DNA of 64,000 nucleotides. Origin: Anagrus nilaparvatae (lineage: Eukaryota > Arthropoda > Insecta > Hymenoptera > Mymaridae). Below are positions 1 to 11,600 of this stretch, piece by piece (position 1 is the stretch's first letter; every line of letters starts with the position of its first letter). Below the pieces are notes generated by a model. The model was not told where the DNA came from. It ran no database searches and saw only the letters and a list, made by a program, of their open reading frames with translations. The stretch covers positions 5,917,501 to 5,981,500 of the forward strand of contig JAKSXM010000288.1 in the NCBI GenBank assembly GCA_022575985.1, in the 5' to 3' direction. The position numbers were made by a program, and so were the translations under genes.

Positions 1-2011
1 AAAATGCATATAGACAAAAATTGACATCCCTTTTTAAAAAAGAAACACCCTCTGAATCTACCTTTTTTCTATTGACGTAAAGTATGTGTTGTTAAAGATG
101 TTTCATGAGTCATGATAGTAATAGTCAATATTATAAAAATATAATCGGCATTTCTTCAAACGATCCTTAAAGATATTAACGCACGAGCGATTTTAAAAAA
201 TGTGTATAAAAAAATAAAATAAGTATAAAAAAAAAACGATCGATTTCTAGCCCTTCTTCTTAAGTTTTTTTTTGTTCTCTATGTCTTCTATTATTTCTTA
301 GATATTTTTGGAAAAGGTGCGATTGGTTTATATATATTTTCAGGTGCAAGCTGCATCGACATACTGGCATATTTTTATATCCGCCGACACATACATTAAA
401 ATTATAGTTTTTGATGAAAATCAAAAAGGACTAATTCGATATGAGGATCAACAAAAAAATAAAAGTTTAAAGTGTGTGCTCAAATTATTTCCTTGTATTT
501 AAACTTTAAAAAAAAAAATAATATTTTGGTATATTATTAAGTTTTTGTATTATTAAAAAATAGTTAAGGGTGTTGAATGGTTAAATATCTTTTTAAATTT
601 ATAAATTTTTTAAGCTCAAATGTTTCTTTAAAATGAGTCAATTTAGTTAATTAGAATTCTCATCTATAAATTTTTCATATCAAGTACCTTTAATTTACGA
701 CTTTGCTTGGCTTTTATACGGAATCCAGGACAGTTTGAAGGTCCCACGGGAAATTAAAAATCGTTCATTTCCTAGATTTGCAAATTTTTCACATTTAATG
801 TATAATTAAAAAATCAAACATTTTGTTGCTATCTAAAAAAAAAAACGTTTTCGATACTTTCAGTCCCCTGAAAAAATCGGAAGCCTGCCTCGGAATTTGG
901 TAAACAAACTTTTTTTTCTGAAGTGTTTGTGGTACAAATAAACTTTTGGTAAAGATGAATCTTAAGTTAATTTTTTGATTTCTATCAAAATTTTTATACA
1001 ATACTAGTAATTATTTATTAGTTTTGAATTTCCTGATAGGGACATTTTCATAATTGGGGTGCATTTTTGAAAAATATTTTGTGCACTCCTACCAAGACGG
1101 ATAAAAACTAAAATAATAAATGAAATTATTAGCTTAGAAAATTGTATAATTTAAAAAAAAAATACTAGTTTATTTTGATAAAATATTAATAAATAATTTA
1201 GGGCATTTAAGCAATATTCAAACTTGGCCATACAGTCTTTTTATTCCTGTCTTTTGCATTTGATTGATTTGTACTTGTAAAACAATGCTTGCAAAAATAC
1301 TGAGCAACAAACAATACAATTGATTCTTAAAAATCTAAAAATTACTTCTTAGAAAATTTTACTTTTATCCTTGTTTCATTATTCAAGCTAATTTATAATA
1401 CCTTTTATCTTATTTTGGCCCCAAACTCTTTTGTATTTATATAAAAACATAAAATATTAGCTTATCTATAACAGAGCAGCTGCAACTTTTTTAATTAAAA
1501 TGACAATTCTATAGTCAAAACTATTTTGAATATACAAAAATTTGTAAGAAAAAAAATAATAAGAATAAGATAAATATAATAAAAACAAAAAAAAGAAGCA
1601 AAAAATTTATTATACATAAAAAAAAAAAAAACTAAACGATCTTCTTTATTTTTTTGTCATGGATACACTAACACAATACATTTTAGCGTGTGCCTGGCAG
1701 CGTGTCTGTTAAGTTATGAACATTGAATTTTAAACGAAATCGTTGAATTTTTTTTTTTTTATTTTTTTTTTAAAGTCAATTGGGTTAACACCTTCTTGGT
1801 ATAGAATGAATAGTTACAGACGTTTAAATAACAGGGCTTTTTTTTAGTATTTGATTCTTCTTATTTTTTAAAAATTAAAAAGCTATTATGCTAAATAATA
1901 ATAATGATAATAAAAAATACAAGAAGTTGCTTTTTCAATTTGTAAATTATATAGAGTTTTTTTATTTGTATTTTATGACAAAATCATATTTTTATAGAAA
2001 ATTTCACGTAC
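1..2011. other. gene-poor AT-rich sequence, no gene seen
   Basis: The stretch is dominated by poly-A and poly-T runs. Short open frames on both strands show no recognisable motif and no splice-linked continuation. I see no RNA gene and no structured repeat. Confidence 0.6.
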
Positions 2012-2381
2012 TACCTTGTAGTAGAAGAGCCCATACAAGTTAAGGTGAACTTTTTAGTTACCAAACATAACTGCAAATGGACAATACAAATATAATGAAA
2101 CTTAAGTACATTTGTAATCCTTCCCCTCTCAGGTTGGTTCAGGATTTTTTACAAACCGATTTAGAATTATATTTGAGGGATGGGGTGTAGTCATCAAAAT
2201 TTTCCCCTACGTCTCGACCTACGTAACAAGCTAGACTACTAGCCTAGGTAATTTCAGTTCACCAAGGCTTTTAACATAAGATTCAGTAGGTATCCTTACA
2301 TGAGTCGCATTGTCCATTTCCAGTTATGTCTGGCAACTTAAAAATTCACTTTAACTAGTATCAGCTGTTCTACTGTTGGTA
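2012..2381. repeat. MITE-like element with ~75-bp terminal inverted repeats
   Basis: The left end (from 2012, beginning TACCTTGTAGTAGAAGAGCC) is matched, with scattered mismatches over about 75 bp, by the reverse complement of the right end (to 2381, ending CTACTGTTGGTA). Both arms contain a related CATAACTG...AAATGGACAAT block. The interior of about 220 bp has no coding potential. Size and structure fit a miniature inverted-repeat transposable element; a TA target site is possible but not certain, and no superfamily is assigned. Confidence 0.7.
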
Positions 2382-4454
2382 TAATAAAAATAATAAATAA
2401 AAATTGAGATTCTTTATAATTTCTTTATTTATTAATTTTTATTTTAATATATTAGACATGTCGTAAAATACAAGGTTTTGTCTTTTCTTTTTTGAAGAAT
2501 CTTTTATTGATACTGGTTTTATTGATTGTATTTATTTTATATTTTGCCTCCAGCGTCTCTGTTAAAGATCCTTTCCAGGTATTTACTATCATCATTATAG
2601 TAAATTTACTAGCAGGGTAATAAATTTAGTATAGCCGATTTTAAATACCTGGGTAGGAATGAACTCGTAAAATTAAACCAAACTTGTAAGAATTTTTACT
2701 CGGGTAATTAGTTTTGATAATTTTTTATTGCAGCTGATTAATTTTATTTGGTTAAATTATTCCTAATATAAATTTAAAATGAATTCTCAAAATTTTACTC
2801 CATTTGCTTTAATTTTTTTTGATAATTCATGTTTGCTTTAAAAAACCACGCTTATTCTCATTTTAATGCTAATTTCTTTCCTAATAGATATTTAATCTAA
2901 CTCCCTCAAGATATGTTCGAATTTTTTATTAAATTATAAAAATTTTCAAAACCTGAAAAATTTTTAGTTGACTTTAATAAATTTCAGACAATAAATCCAG
3001 TAGTCTGACACCTTTTTTTTATCAACCACTGGAAACTTTGAACCCTTAACCAACTTACATCTCTTTATCGTGTTATAATTATTAAAAGCAAAGAGGAACA
3101 AAAAATTCTCTCGTGCCTCTCTACGCTTCTATTATACCTCTTTGTAAATAAAATACTTACTGGACTTAACAAAATTTATCTCTGAAGCAAAAACAATATA
3201 TCACCTACTTATTTCAGTTTCGCCTTGGATACTAATAAACGTGCGATTTGGGCCATTCTTTTTTTTGCTCTCTTGCATGGTTAAAAATGTACTATTATGA
3301 GGTATACTCATCTAGAGACCCTAAAGTGTCCACCATTAATTTGCATTTAAAATTACATGTAAAAAAACACGGCGGAATTTCCGATTTTATTTTAGTTTCT
3401 TACTAATTTTAGTTAATTTATAATTTTATTTGAAATTTGCTAATTTTTGGAAAATTGATTATTGTTTCTGTTTAATGTACAGGAGATACTTTTAACAGTG
3501 TAGATTTTTGAGCTTGTTTTAAAGTGATTTTATTTTGTTAAAAGTCTGGAATTGAGAATTTCCAAAAAATCTAGACTAGATAATTCAAGGCCTAACAACA
3601 TTAACATAAATTGTTAAAAATTTAATTGAAAATAAAATGTTCATCTTAAAATCCTCTAAAAAATCCTTAAAATCTATATAATTTTATAATCCTTCCGAAT
3701 AGGGGAAAATAAAGAAGACGTTACAATATAGTTTATAAAATACATAAAAAAAAATCAACGATTTTGGTGTAATATATATAAAGTTGAAACTCGCGACCCT
3801 TTTTACAAAAAAAAAATATCATTCGCACGTCACCACGCGCGTTCGCGTTTCTATATATATTTCTTCCTTAAAAAGTATAAATTTTACCCCATAATAATAT
3901 CGCCTGGTTAAAATGAAATACTAAAAGAAAGAAAAGAAAAGGGGGTGATACTTATATGTTATATTTTTTTGCTATTATAAAACGTGGCTCGTGCGCCCTT
4001 TACTCTCGACATGTCGAAATCAAGTAACTTGAGAAGATACCTTTAGAGTTTTTAAAAAAGTGTATACATTATAGACATTGATGCTTCAACGAACTTATAA
4101 AAAATTTTGTATTATTTTTATTTTTTAGAGTGAATGATGGCTTACAAAAAAGTTGTAAAATATAATGTACATAAGAACGCGTGCATTCATTGATTTATGA
4201 AATTTTTAATGCTTTAATACTTTTATTGATAAATATTTATTATCATTTTATTTTCGTGGTTATTTAATTAATATTTTTTATATGAGGGATTCTAAGTTAT
4301 TTGCGAATTATCTTAGAGATCAAGGTTGAAAATTTAAGGGTGATTTTTTAAATTAAATATGCTAGTTCTCAAAATTTTAGCCCTTTATAAGTAATAAATA
4401 TTGTGATTAATGGGGTTTGAAAAATGATTTTGTAGACAAAGAAAATAAGACTAA
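2382..4454. other. gene-poor sequence with one hairpin-repeat fragment
   Basis: No gene is recognised. At about 3236-3268 there is a fragment containing GTGCGATTTGGGCCATTCTT. It equals the right half of the hairpin repeat at 6160-6286 and marks a truncated copy of that family. Confidence 0.5.
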
Positions 4455-4843
4455 TTATTCCAGTTAATATATATACGGTTTAGGTCGTTTAGTTACTATG
4501 GATGTCACCAGATTTGGTCTATTATGAGATTTTGGGTTGATGATCACGAATTTCGGGATCTTTTCTATAAGAAATTGGGGCTAAACTCTTAAGTTTACTG
4601 ATCACAAATTTCGGGTTCCTGTCTACGAAAAATTGACGTTTCACACTTAAATTTGCAATACTAAAAAGTACCTTAAAAATACCCTTTTTAGGGATAGTTT
4701 TTGCAAATTTAAGGGTGTAGCCTCCATTTTTCATAAAAAGACCCCGAAATTCTCGAGATCAGTGACCTATATAACCTGTAGCAGACCAAATCTGGTGACG
4801 GATAGTAAATAAACCCCTCCCCCGTATATTGACTGGAGTAAAA
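4455..4843. repeat. MITE-like inverted-repeat element (~390 bp)
   Basis: The left arm (TTATTCCAGTTAATATATA, then TTACTATGGATGTCACCAG) is mirrored on the right, where CTGGTGACGGATAGTAA is followed by CCCGTATATTGACTGGAGTA. Inside the outer arms, further inverted blocks (ATCACGAATTTCGGGATC against the complement of the right side) extend the homology to at least 80 bp. The short open frame across it on the minus strand is a by-product of the inverted repeat. Confidence 0.7.
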
Positions 4844-6065
4844 CGTGTATGTTTTTTACTTACATTTGTCCTATATTTCTAGACCCAAAGGGCCTATTAG
4901 AATTAACGAAGGATTTAGGGGATGCTTTTCCAACATAAAAAACTCATCCATTATTATAGCTTACAATTTGGCGCACCACAACTCCCAAATGCTAAATTAT
5001 GATTTTTAACTTTAAAGATTTTTAATAATTAAAACTTTAAGCAAATTACCCAAAACTTTGTCCCGCTGATATGTATATCCAAAAATGAATTAAAATTTTA
5101 AAAAAATATGCAAATTTTCTTTCAATTTCATGACTTAACCATCCATACAAAAAATTATTGATTTTATAATGATATGTATACAAGGATATGTAAGATTTAA
5201 TTAAGCAATATATTTTTACAATGTACCATATCTTTCTAAAATAAAACGTTTTCATTTTAAATATTTATAATTAAGATTTGAAATCTGGCTTTTCAGTTTA
5301 AAAAAAATACAATAAATAAAAAATCATACAATAATTAGAATAACCTGAAATTTTATGACCTATATTTTGTTTTTTTGTTTTTTTCTGTTTGTTTTTGAAT
5401 TCATAAATATTATGTTTGCATAATAATGAAATTTACAAATATTAACAGTTAAAAAAATCAAAGGAAATTGTATTTTTAATTAAAGCAACGAAGAAAAAAA
5501 AAATTCTTTAAAAATAAAAAACTACACACGTTGATGTTTTTGTATGCATTTTAAAAAAAGTGATAAAAAACTGCTGTGATTACAATTTTTAGTTTTATAA
5601 TAATTTTTAAATCGTTATATTCCTGTTTCATGAATTTATATCTAATATAATAGATTTACTCTGGTTTAAAAAAAACTCTCCTGTCTAATTGTAGCTGGTT
5701 TATTCATGGTTTATTATATTTTAAGTTGTTTTTAAATTATGCCTTGGAATCTATTTGAGATTTCATTTTATCATGCGTTCTAAAGTAAGTAAATTATTAT
5801 ATCATTTTCATCAAACAGTAGCTAATAATAAACCATGACAAATTGTATTGGTGCAAATTTAAAAAGATTCACTATGCTAAATATGATAGTATAAATTTAG
5901 AAACAATTATTTTTGTCAATATTTATTTTTATTTTTGATGAATATTCCAAAAGATAGGCAGGAGAACTAACTTATGGATAAAATGTTACTTATTGTTGTT
6001 TTTTAATACACCAAAATACTGCAGTCAATAATATATTAAAAAAAACCTTTATGAAAATTAAAAAT
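4844..6065. other. gene-poor AT-rich sequence, nothing recognised
   Basis: Only short spurious frames and homopolymer runs are seen. Confidence 0.5.
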
Positions 6066-6071
6066 AATTTT

Positions 6072-6286
6072 TCTGTACAGTAGCCACGAAAATACGATTT
6101 CCTGTCCGCTGCGCGGCCAAGGAAATCGAAATTTCTTACTACTGTCGCAGAAAAATTTTATACGGCCCTTGTCCATATAAATAAAGAGTGCCCCAAATCG
6201 CAGTTTACCATCCTCGGCTTCGCCTCGGAAGGTAATTTACGTGCGATTTGGGCCATTCTTTACTTTTCTGGACACGAGCCGTAAAT
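6072..6286. repeat. paired short hairpin repeats (GGCTTCGCC family)
   Basis: Two adjacent hairpins are visible. The first (about 6072-6160) has arms TTTTCTGTACAGTAG and CTACTGTCGCAGAAAA around a GC-rich centre. The second (about 6160-6286) has outer arms TACGGCCCTTGTCCA and TGGACACGAGCCGTA. Its inner arms are AAAGAGTGCCCCAAATCG and CGATTTGGGCCATTCTTT, around the core CCTCGGCTTCGCCTCGG. Related copies lie at 10553-10655 and 46361-46600, with fragments near 3240 and 62060-62220. The GC-rich core stands out sharply from the AT-rich surroundings. Confidence 0.7.
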
Positions 6287-8140
6287 ATACTATTTTGTAA
6301 GAAAAAGAAATATTTTCTGGATTAATGGGGTAAAAATGGGATTATGCTGTCCTTTTCTGACTTCTTTCAATTTTGTTTCTAACTTTAGTCTCTAACAATT
6401 TAGTTTCAGATCAAACGCCCAAAAATTAATTTTTTGAAAATTTTATTTTTAAAAGAAGGAAAGGGTAAAAAAGGGTGTGATTCAACCCTTTTAATATAAT
6501 TTTTGACTATAGTTTTAAATCCCGTGGTCCAACAAATACAGTTAATCCTGTCAAAAAAAAAATTTTTGTAGCTATTTAATTCAAGGGTTGCAGAAGTAAA
6601 AAGTATACTTTTTTGACCACACCCCTTATTTAACTAATGAAAAACCAGTGACGTAAATTTAAAAATAAATAAATTTAAGCATGCATGAAAAATTTCCCAT
6701 AATCTAATTTATGTATGACTTTTGACTGCAATTAAAAAATATTAACATAAAAGATTTATAATAATTACATTTAATTTATGCAAAAATAAAACAATTGTTC
6801 AAAGGTTTTAGAATAAATAATTTCTTGACTTTTTAACATTGTCTACAGGTTATAAATCACAACCAAGACATCATAAATAATAAATTAAATTTTTAAAGTA
6901 TAATTTGTGACCCATATTGCTTTGATATCTGAGATTTATTATTTTCAAAAAAAAAATGCAAAATAATTTCAATAGAATTTAAAAAGGCATAAAATTTGTA
7001 AATTTAATTATCTATGCTTAGAATTTTTCTGGGCTTGAAAAACAAATTGATTTAAAAAATACTAACCTTTTATAAATATTCATGTGCTTATTGATTTTTT
7101 TTTTCTTCAAAATTTAAATAATTAATGCATGTAACATATACTTTCAAATATTTGGTTTTAGTTAGAAAAAAAAGTAACAGAATGCGACAACTTTTTTTTT
7201 TTACTGATAATTAAAAATACATAAAAAAGGAATAAAAATCACAAAAGAAAATTGTCAAAGCATATAGAATTGAAACATTTTTATCTATTTATTAGAATCA
7301 AAGGAAAAAAAAGTACATTTATTTCTTGATATGTTAATTTGAAGAAAAAAAATAAGTTAGATTCATTTAAATAAATCAGAATGTAATAGCCACAGTGGTT
7401 TCTATTGCTACCGGAAAATCATGATCTCTGCAAGTACGTAATTATTTAGAATGTCGCATGCCATAGGTCGCATGGTAGCACTGCAGTTACTTTTTTAAGA
7501 ATTAAATTTTAAAAATATTTAAATTAAAGAAATTTTTCAAGAAAAAAAATATGACTATTTATGTTTTTGTTTTATTTTGAAATTTTTTACAGTTGAATCA
7601 AAACACGATTTGAAATTAAAATATTTAATGGCTGTTTAATGATATAAATAAGGTTGTGAATCAACACTGATTGGTAATATCTCAAAGAAAATTTTTAAAG
7701 GCTTTTTACATTAGTAAAGTTCAGTCTCTTTGCAATTTCCAAAAAAAAAACAACTGAAAGTTTATATTAAATATAAGTACTTACAGAGGTAGCCAAATTT
7801 GCAAACTGAAATTTTCTGTTGCTAAAATTTTAATTTTAAGTAAGCAGAAAAATCTAAAAATAATAATTATAGGTTAAAGTAAAAGATTCTTAAATGGTAA
7901 GGTAAGGTATAATCAAAGGTTCCAGGGAACTTGAAAAAGAAATTTAAAATCATAAAAAATAATTTCATTTTTGCATATATTTATTTATATTATTGATTGA
8001 CTTGAAATAAAAATCGGCTATCTATACACTTTATTCGTATATAATATTTATATAAATAGCTGAGCACGTTTTTTATTTTAGTGATAAATTTTGGAGTAAT
8101 AAATAATTTTATTCTATTTTTTTGCATGTAGTAATAAAAT
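6287..8140. other. gene-poor AT-rich sequence, nothing recognised
   Basis: No gene or clear repeat structure was found. A less AT-rich patch near 7385-7490 may be an old repeat, but nothing identifies it. Confidence 0.45.
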
Positions 8141-8347
8141 TTAATTATTTGTTTTAGCGTAGGCGTAGACCTCTTGAAGTAATGTTTTATCCCTGATATG
8201 TCCATAAAATTTTGCGTAGATTATTTTTTGTATCAATGAATATGAACATGTCAGCTGTTTTGCCAAAAGTGGCTCATTTGCCCGCGTAAGGCAATTTTTG
8301 GTTATTTTTTCAGTTTTTTTGACATTTTTTGTGTGGATAACTGCCAT
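8141..8347 (-). pseudogene. possible mariner/Tc1-type transposase fragment
   Basis: The 68-residue frame starts M-A-V-I-H-T-K-N-V-K-K-T and continues with a helix-turn-helix-like stretch (LLAKQLTCSYSLIQKII). The layout resembles the segment 'TPKNVxKTxxxIxxNPxRSxRKLAxxxxVSxxSMxxI' found in the N-terminal HTH region of many mariner-like transposases. Only this piece is seen: there is no DDE catalytic part and there are no TIRs. Chance resemblance is possible. Confidence 0.25.
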
Positions 8348-8652
8348 TTTTAATAAAAACTAATGATTTAGACTTTACGTGGAGCACTATTTTATAGACA
8401 TTTTTAATTCTTTATAGGTCGATAAAATTTTCTGCCAGTATTTACGTTTTTTGGGTTACTGAATGGATCTTACTTTTCGCCCCCCCCCCACGAACGCGCT
8501 AAAATTTTTGTTGGAAACTGCAAAAAAGCATTGAATAAAGTAAAAAAGTTTTGGGTGAGAAAAATGCAAAAAAAATTTTCACTCTATTTTTGAAACGAAA
8601 CGAGACTTTGACAAATTGAGACCGAGACGAGACTCTCCGAAAATAAGATTTT
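8348..8652. other. esterase copy 1 3' flank with GAGACGAGAC repeats
   Basis: A C9 tract is followed by repeats of the type GAGACGAGACT around 8600-8700. Compared with copies 2 and 3, where CTCCGAAAATTAGAG contains the stop codon, copy 1 has about 55 extra bases here that move the stop codon downstream. Confidence 0.5.
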
Positions 8653-11600
8653 TTAAGAACGATACGAAGCCAAGCCAAGTCTCGTCTCTCTCGTCTCGCG
8701 TGAAATACTAATACTGTTCCAAAAGTTTTTATTTCCAATGTTATTATTAATTTGTACTGTAAAATTTTTCGGCCCTGCTATATTCATAAATTTAAAATCA
8801 GAAGATGAAATCTTAGGCCAATTTACACCTGGTATTTCCGGTTCTCTGTAACAAAATATTTTATTTACAGTTTCATTTTCACTCATATAAGATTTTTAAA
8901 CAAATTAATATTTACCCATTTTTTGCAACTGAATACCAATAGTCAAGAACATCTTCTAACATAGCTCGATCGTTTTTGGTTACAGGATTTATATATTTTC
9001 CAAATATAAAGAAAACGTCATCTGCATGACTCACTCCTAAATAAATTTAAAATGAATTGTACATAATGAATAAAACGTTTGAATTATAAAATTTGAATAG
9101 GAAAAATTAACTACTATTAATATCATACCATAATTATATCCTGTTCCTGCAACTTCATCTATGTGACTTTGACTGGCTCTAAAAGTATAAAGAGAATAAC
9201 GAACTGGACTTTTACTTACTGAGGAATGTAATTCCGCAGCATTTACACAATCAGTCACAAAATATCTATCACCTATCATTTCGGCCGTCAATTTGACTGC
9301 ATCGTAGTCATTAGAAAATTTTTTATTACCCATGTAAAATCCTCTTATACTTTTAGCGACTTCTGTATAATTTTTAGCTAGCTTTATTTCATCGAAATGG
9401 TATATTATTGGTGCTAAGGTTTCCCAGTTTTGGTTAAGCAAATCTAAATTTCTTTTATAGATCTTTATAAGATCTAACAATAATATTTAAAAAAATCATA
9501 AATTTTACAGACTAAATAAAAAGTATTTTAAAATATTACTTATTGCCAAATAGAGACCTTCATCGGCTACATTTTCTATTATCAAAGGTACATCGTTTAT
9601 AATACCTTTTTTAATTATTATTTTTTCGGGTTCATCATTTATAAAATAATTTTTGTTTATCTTTTCTGCGACAGGAATAAATAAGTGAGCGAAATAAGTT
9701 AAGCTTCCGTAAAATTCATCTGCCACTGCAATAACACCAGTGGATATTTCTTCTACAGATTTCTTTTTTAAGCAGTTCCTTAAAGCCAAAGTATTTTTCG
9801 TTGGGCAATGTAAAGCGACACCTAAGGCCTTAGTTACTTTCCATGGATTATTCGTAAATGACCATATAGATAATGCACTACCACCAAAAGCCATCCCACT
9901 GTGGAATAATCCAGCACTTAAAGGTGACAGATAATGATAATGTACACAAGCTCCTGCAGAACTAGATCCAAGTAGAGTTATTTTTTTAGGATTACCCCCA
10001 AAAAATTGTATGTTTTCGTGGACCCATTTAAGGGCTAAACTTTGGTCTTTCAAGCCCATATTTCCAGGAATAACCTCATCACCACTGCTTAAAAATCCAA
10101 GAGGTCCAAGGCGATAATTGAAAAATACTAGGATCAAATCTCTATCCATGAGATACTGTGGATCCCAATCTTCAATAGTCCCTCTTTGGAATGCACCTCC
10201 AATAATATAAAATAAGACAGGGAAGTTTGTTGTATTTGTACTTGATACAACAGGGCGATAGATATTTAAATACAAGCAATCTTCATGACCCACAATTCGA
10301 TATTTTGTAGAACTCTTAAAATAATTTTAATAATTTTATTTATTAAATAAATTCAAAACAAAAATTTTTTGTTTTAATAGATTTTTACCGTAACAACAAA
10401 TTGCGGACATTTATTTGGTAGTTTTGTGGCCATTAGTTTTGGAGGCCATGATTTGATTGGAACTGGAGGCTAAAAGTTATTTAAAATTAGATTTGTTTGA
10501 CTTTTATTTAATAAAATGTTGTTATTTTTAACGTGAATATTTATAGTACATTTACGGCTCGCATCCAGAAAACTAAAGAATGGCCCAAATCGTACATAAA
10601 TCACCTTCCGAGGCGAAGCCAAGTGTGATAAACTGCAATTTGGGGCATTCTTTATTTATGAAAGAAAAAGTATTTTTAGAAAATTTTTTATTTTTAATAA
10701 TATTTAAATATTTTTTTGAATAGCTTATTTCGTTTTTATTTTTTGCTTGGATTAGTGTGCCTAAAAATTTTTGAAATTTCTGAGTATAGCAATTCAATTA
10801 AAAGATAGGTTAAGGTACTATTGCACTTGTTATAATTTGAAAAAGAAACTTTTGCTTTTCTCTTTTTTTTTTTTTAGTTCAAAATATCTTTAGGAATAAC
10901 GTCTTAACCCATTAATGCTATACATAATATTTTGTAAGCAAAAATTTGACTACATAACTTATAAGGTAAGATCTCAACCCTTACTTGGTGAATAGGGGTG
11001 GTATCCTAAAAACATTGAAAATAAATTTTCTTACCCTAAAAGGTATGTAGTCAAATTTTTGTTTACAAAATATTAATTTTATATCCAAAAAAGATATTTT
11101 ATGAACTTTTTACTATATTGTTTCATAAAATTGGCAGTCTTTTATCCGTCGTTTTCTCCAAATTCTCGTTTTACAACAAAATTCACTAACTTTTCGAAAA
11201 AATTCTATTTTTTTTGTAAATCTAAGAAAGTTACTTTTTACAGTGTATAATAGTTTTTTGGAGAAAGACGATATGGATTGTAGCTTTGAAACCTATCGTG
11301 AATTTGTAATTGTTGACATGAATATATCGTTTGCAAAACTGGGAAATGAAGAGTGTGAAACTTGCGAAGAACACGAAATTCACAAAGCAGACAGTCATGA
11401 AAATCAGGAAGCTGATGATTGCAAAATTTTTCAAAATTGGAGAGATCATAAAGTGAGATATAATAATGCCCGCTAAGAATGCACTCAAGATAAAGAAAAG
11501 ATTGGGAATCCAACCTACTATGTTTTAGTGTTGATATGCTGAAAATAATCATTTTACCCTAAATGGACACTTTTAAACAAGTTTTATTTATCCGAAGACT

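Noticed and set aside
11231..11552. Minus-strand frames of 85 and 104 codons
   Set aside because: They are antisense to the transposase relic, whose plus-strand reading carries the recognisable motifs.
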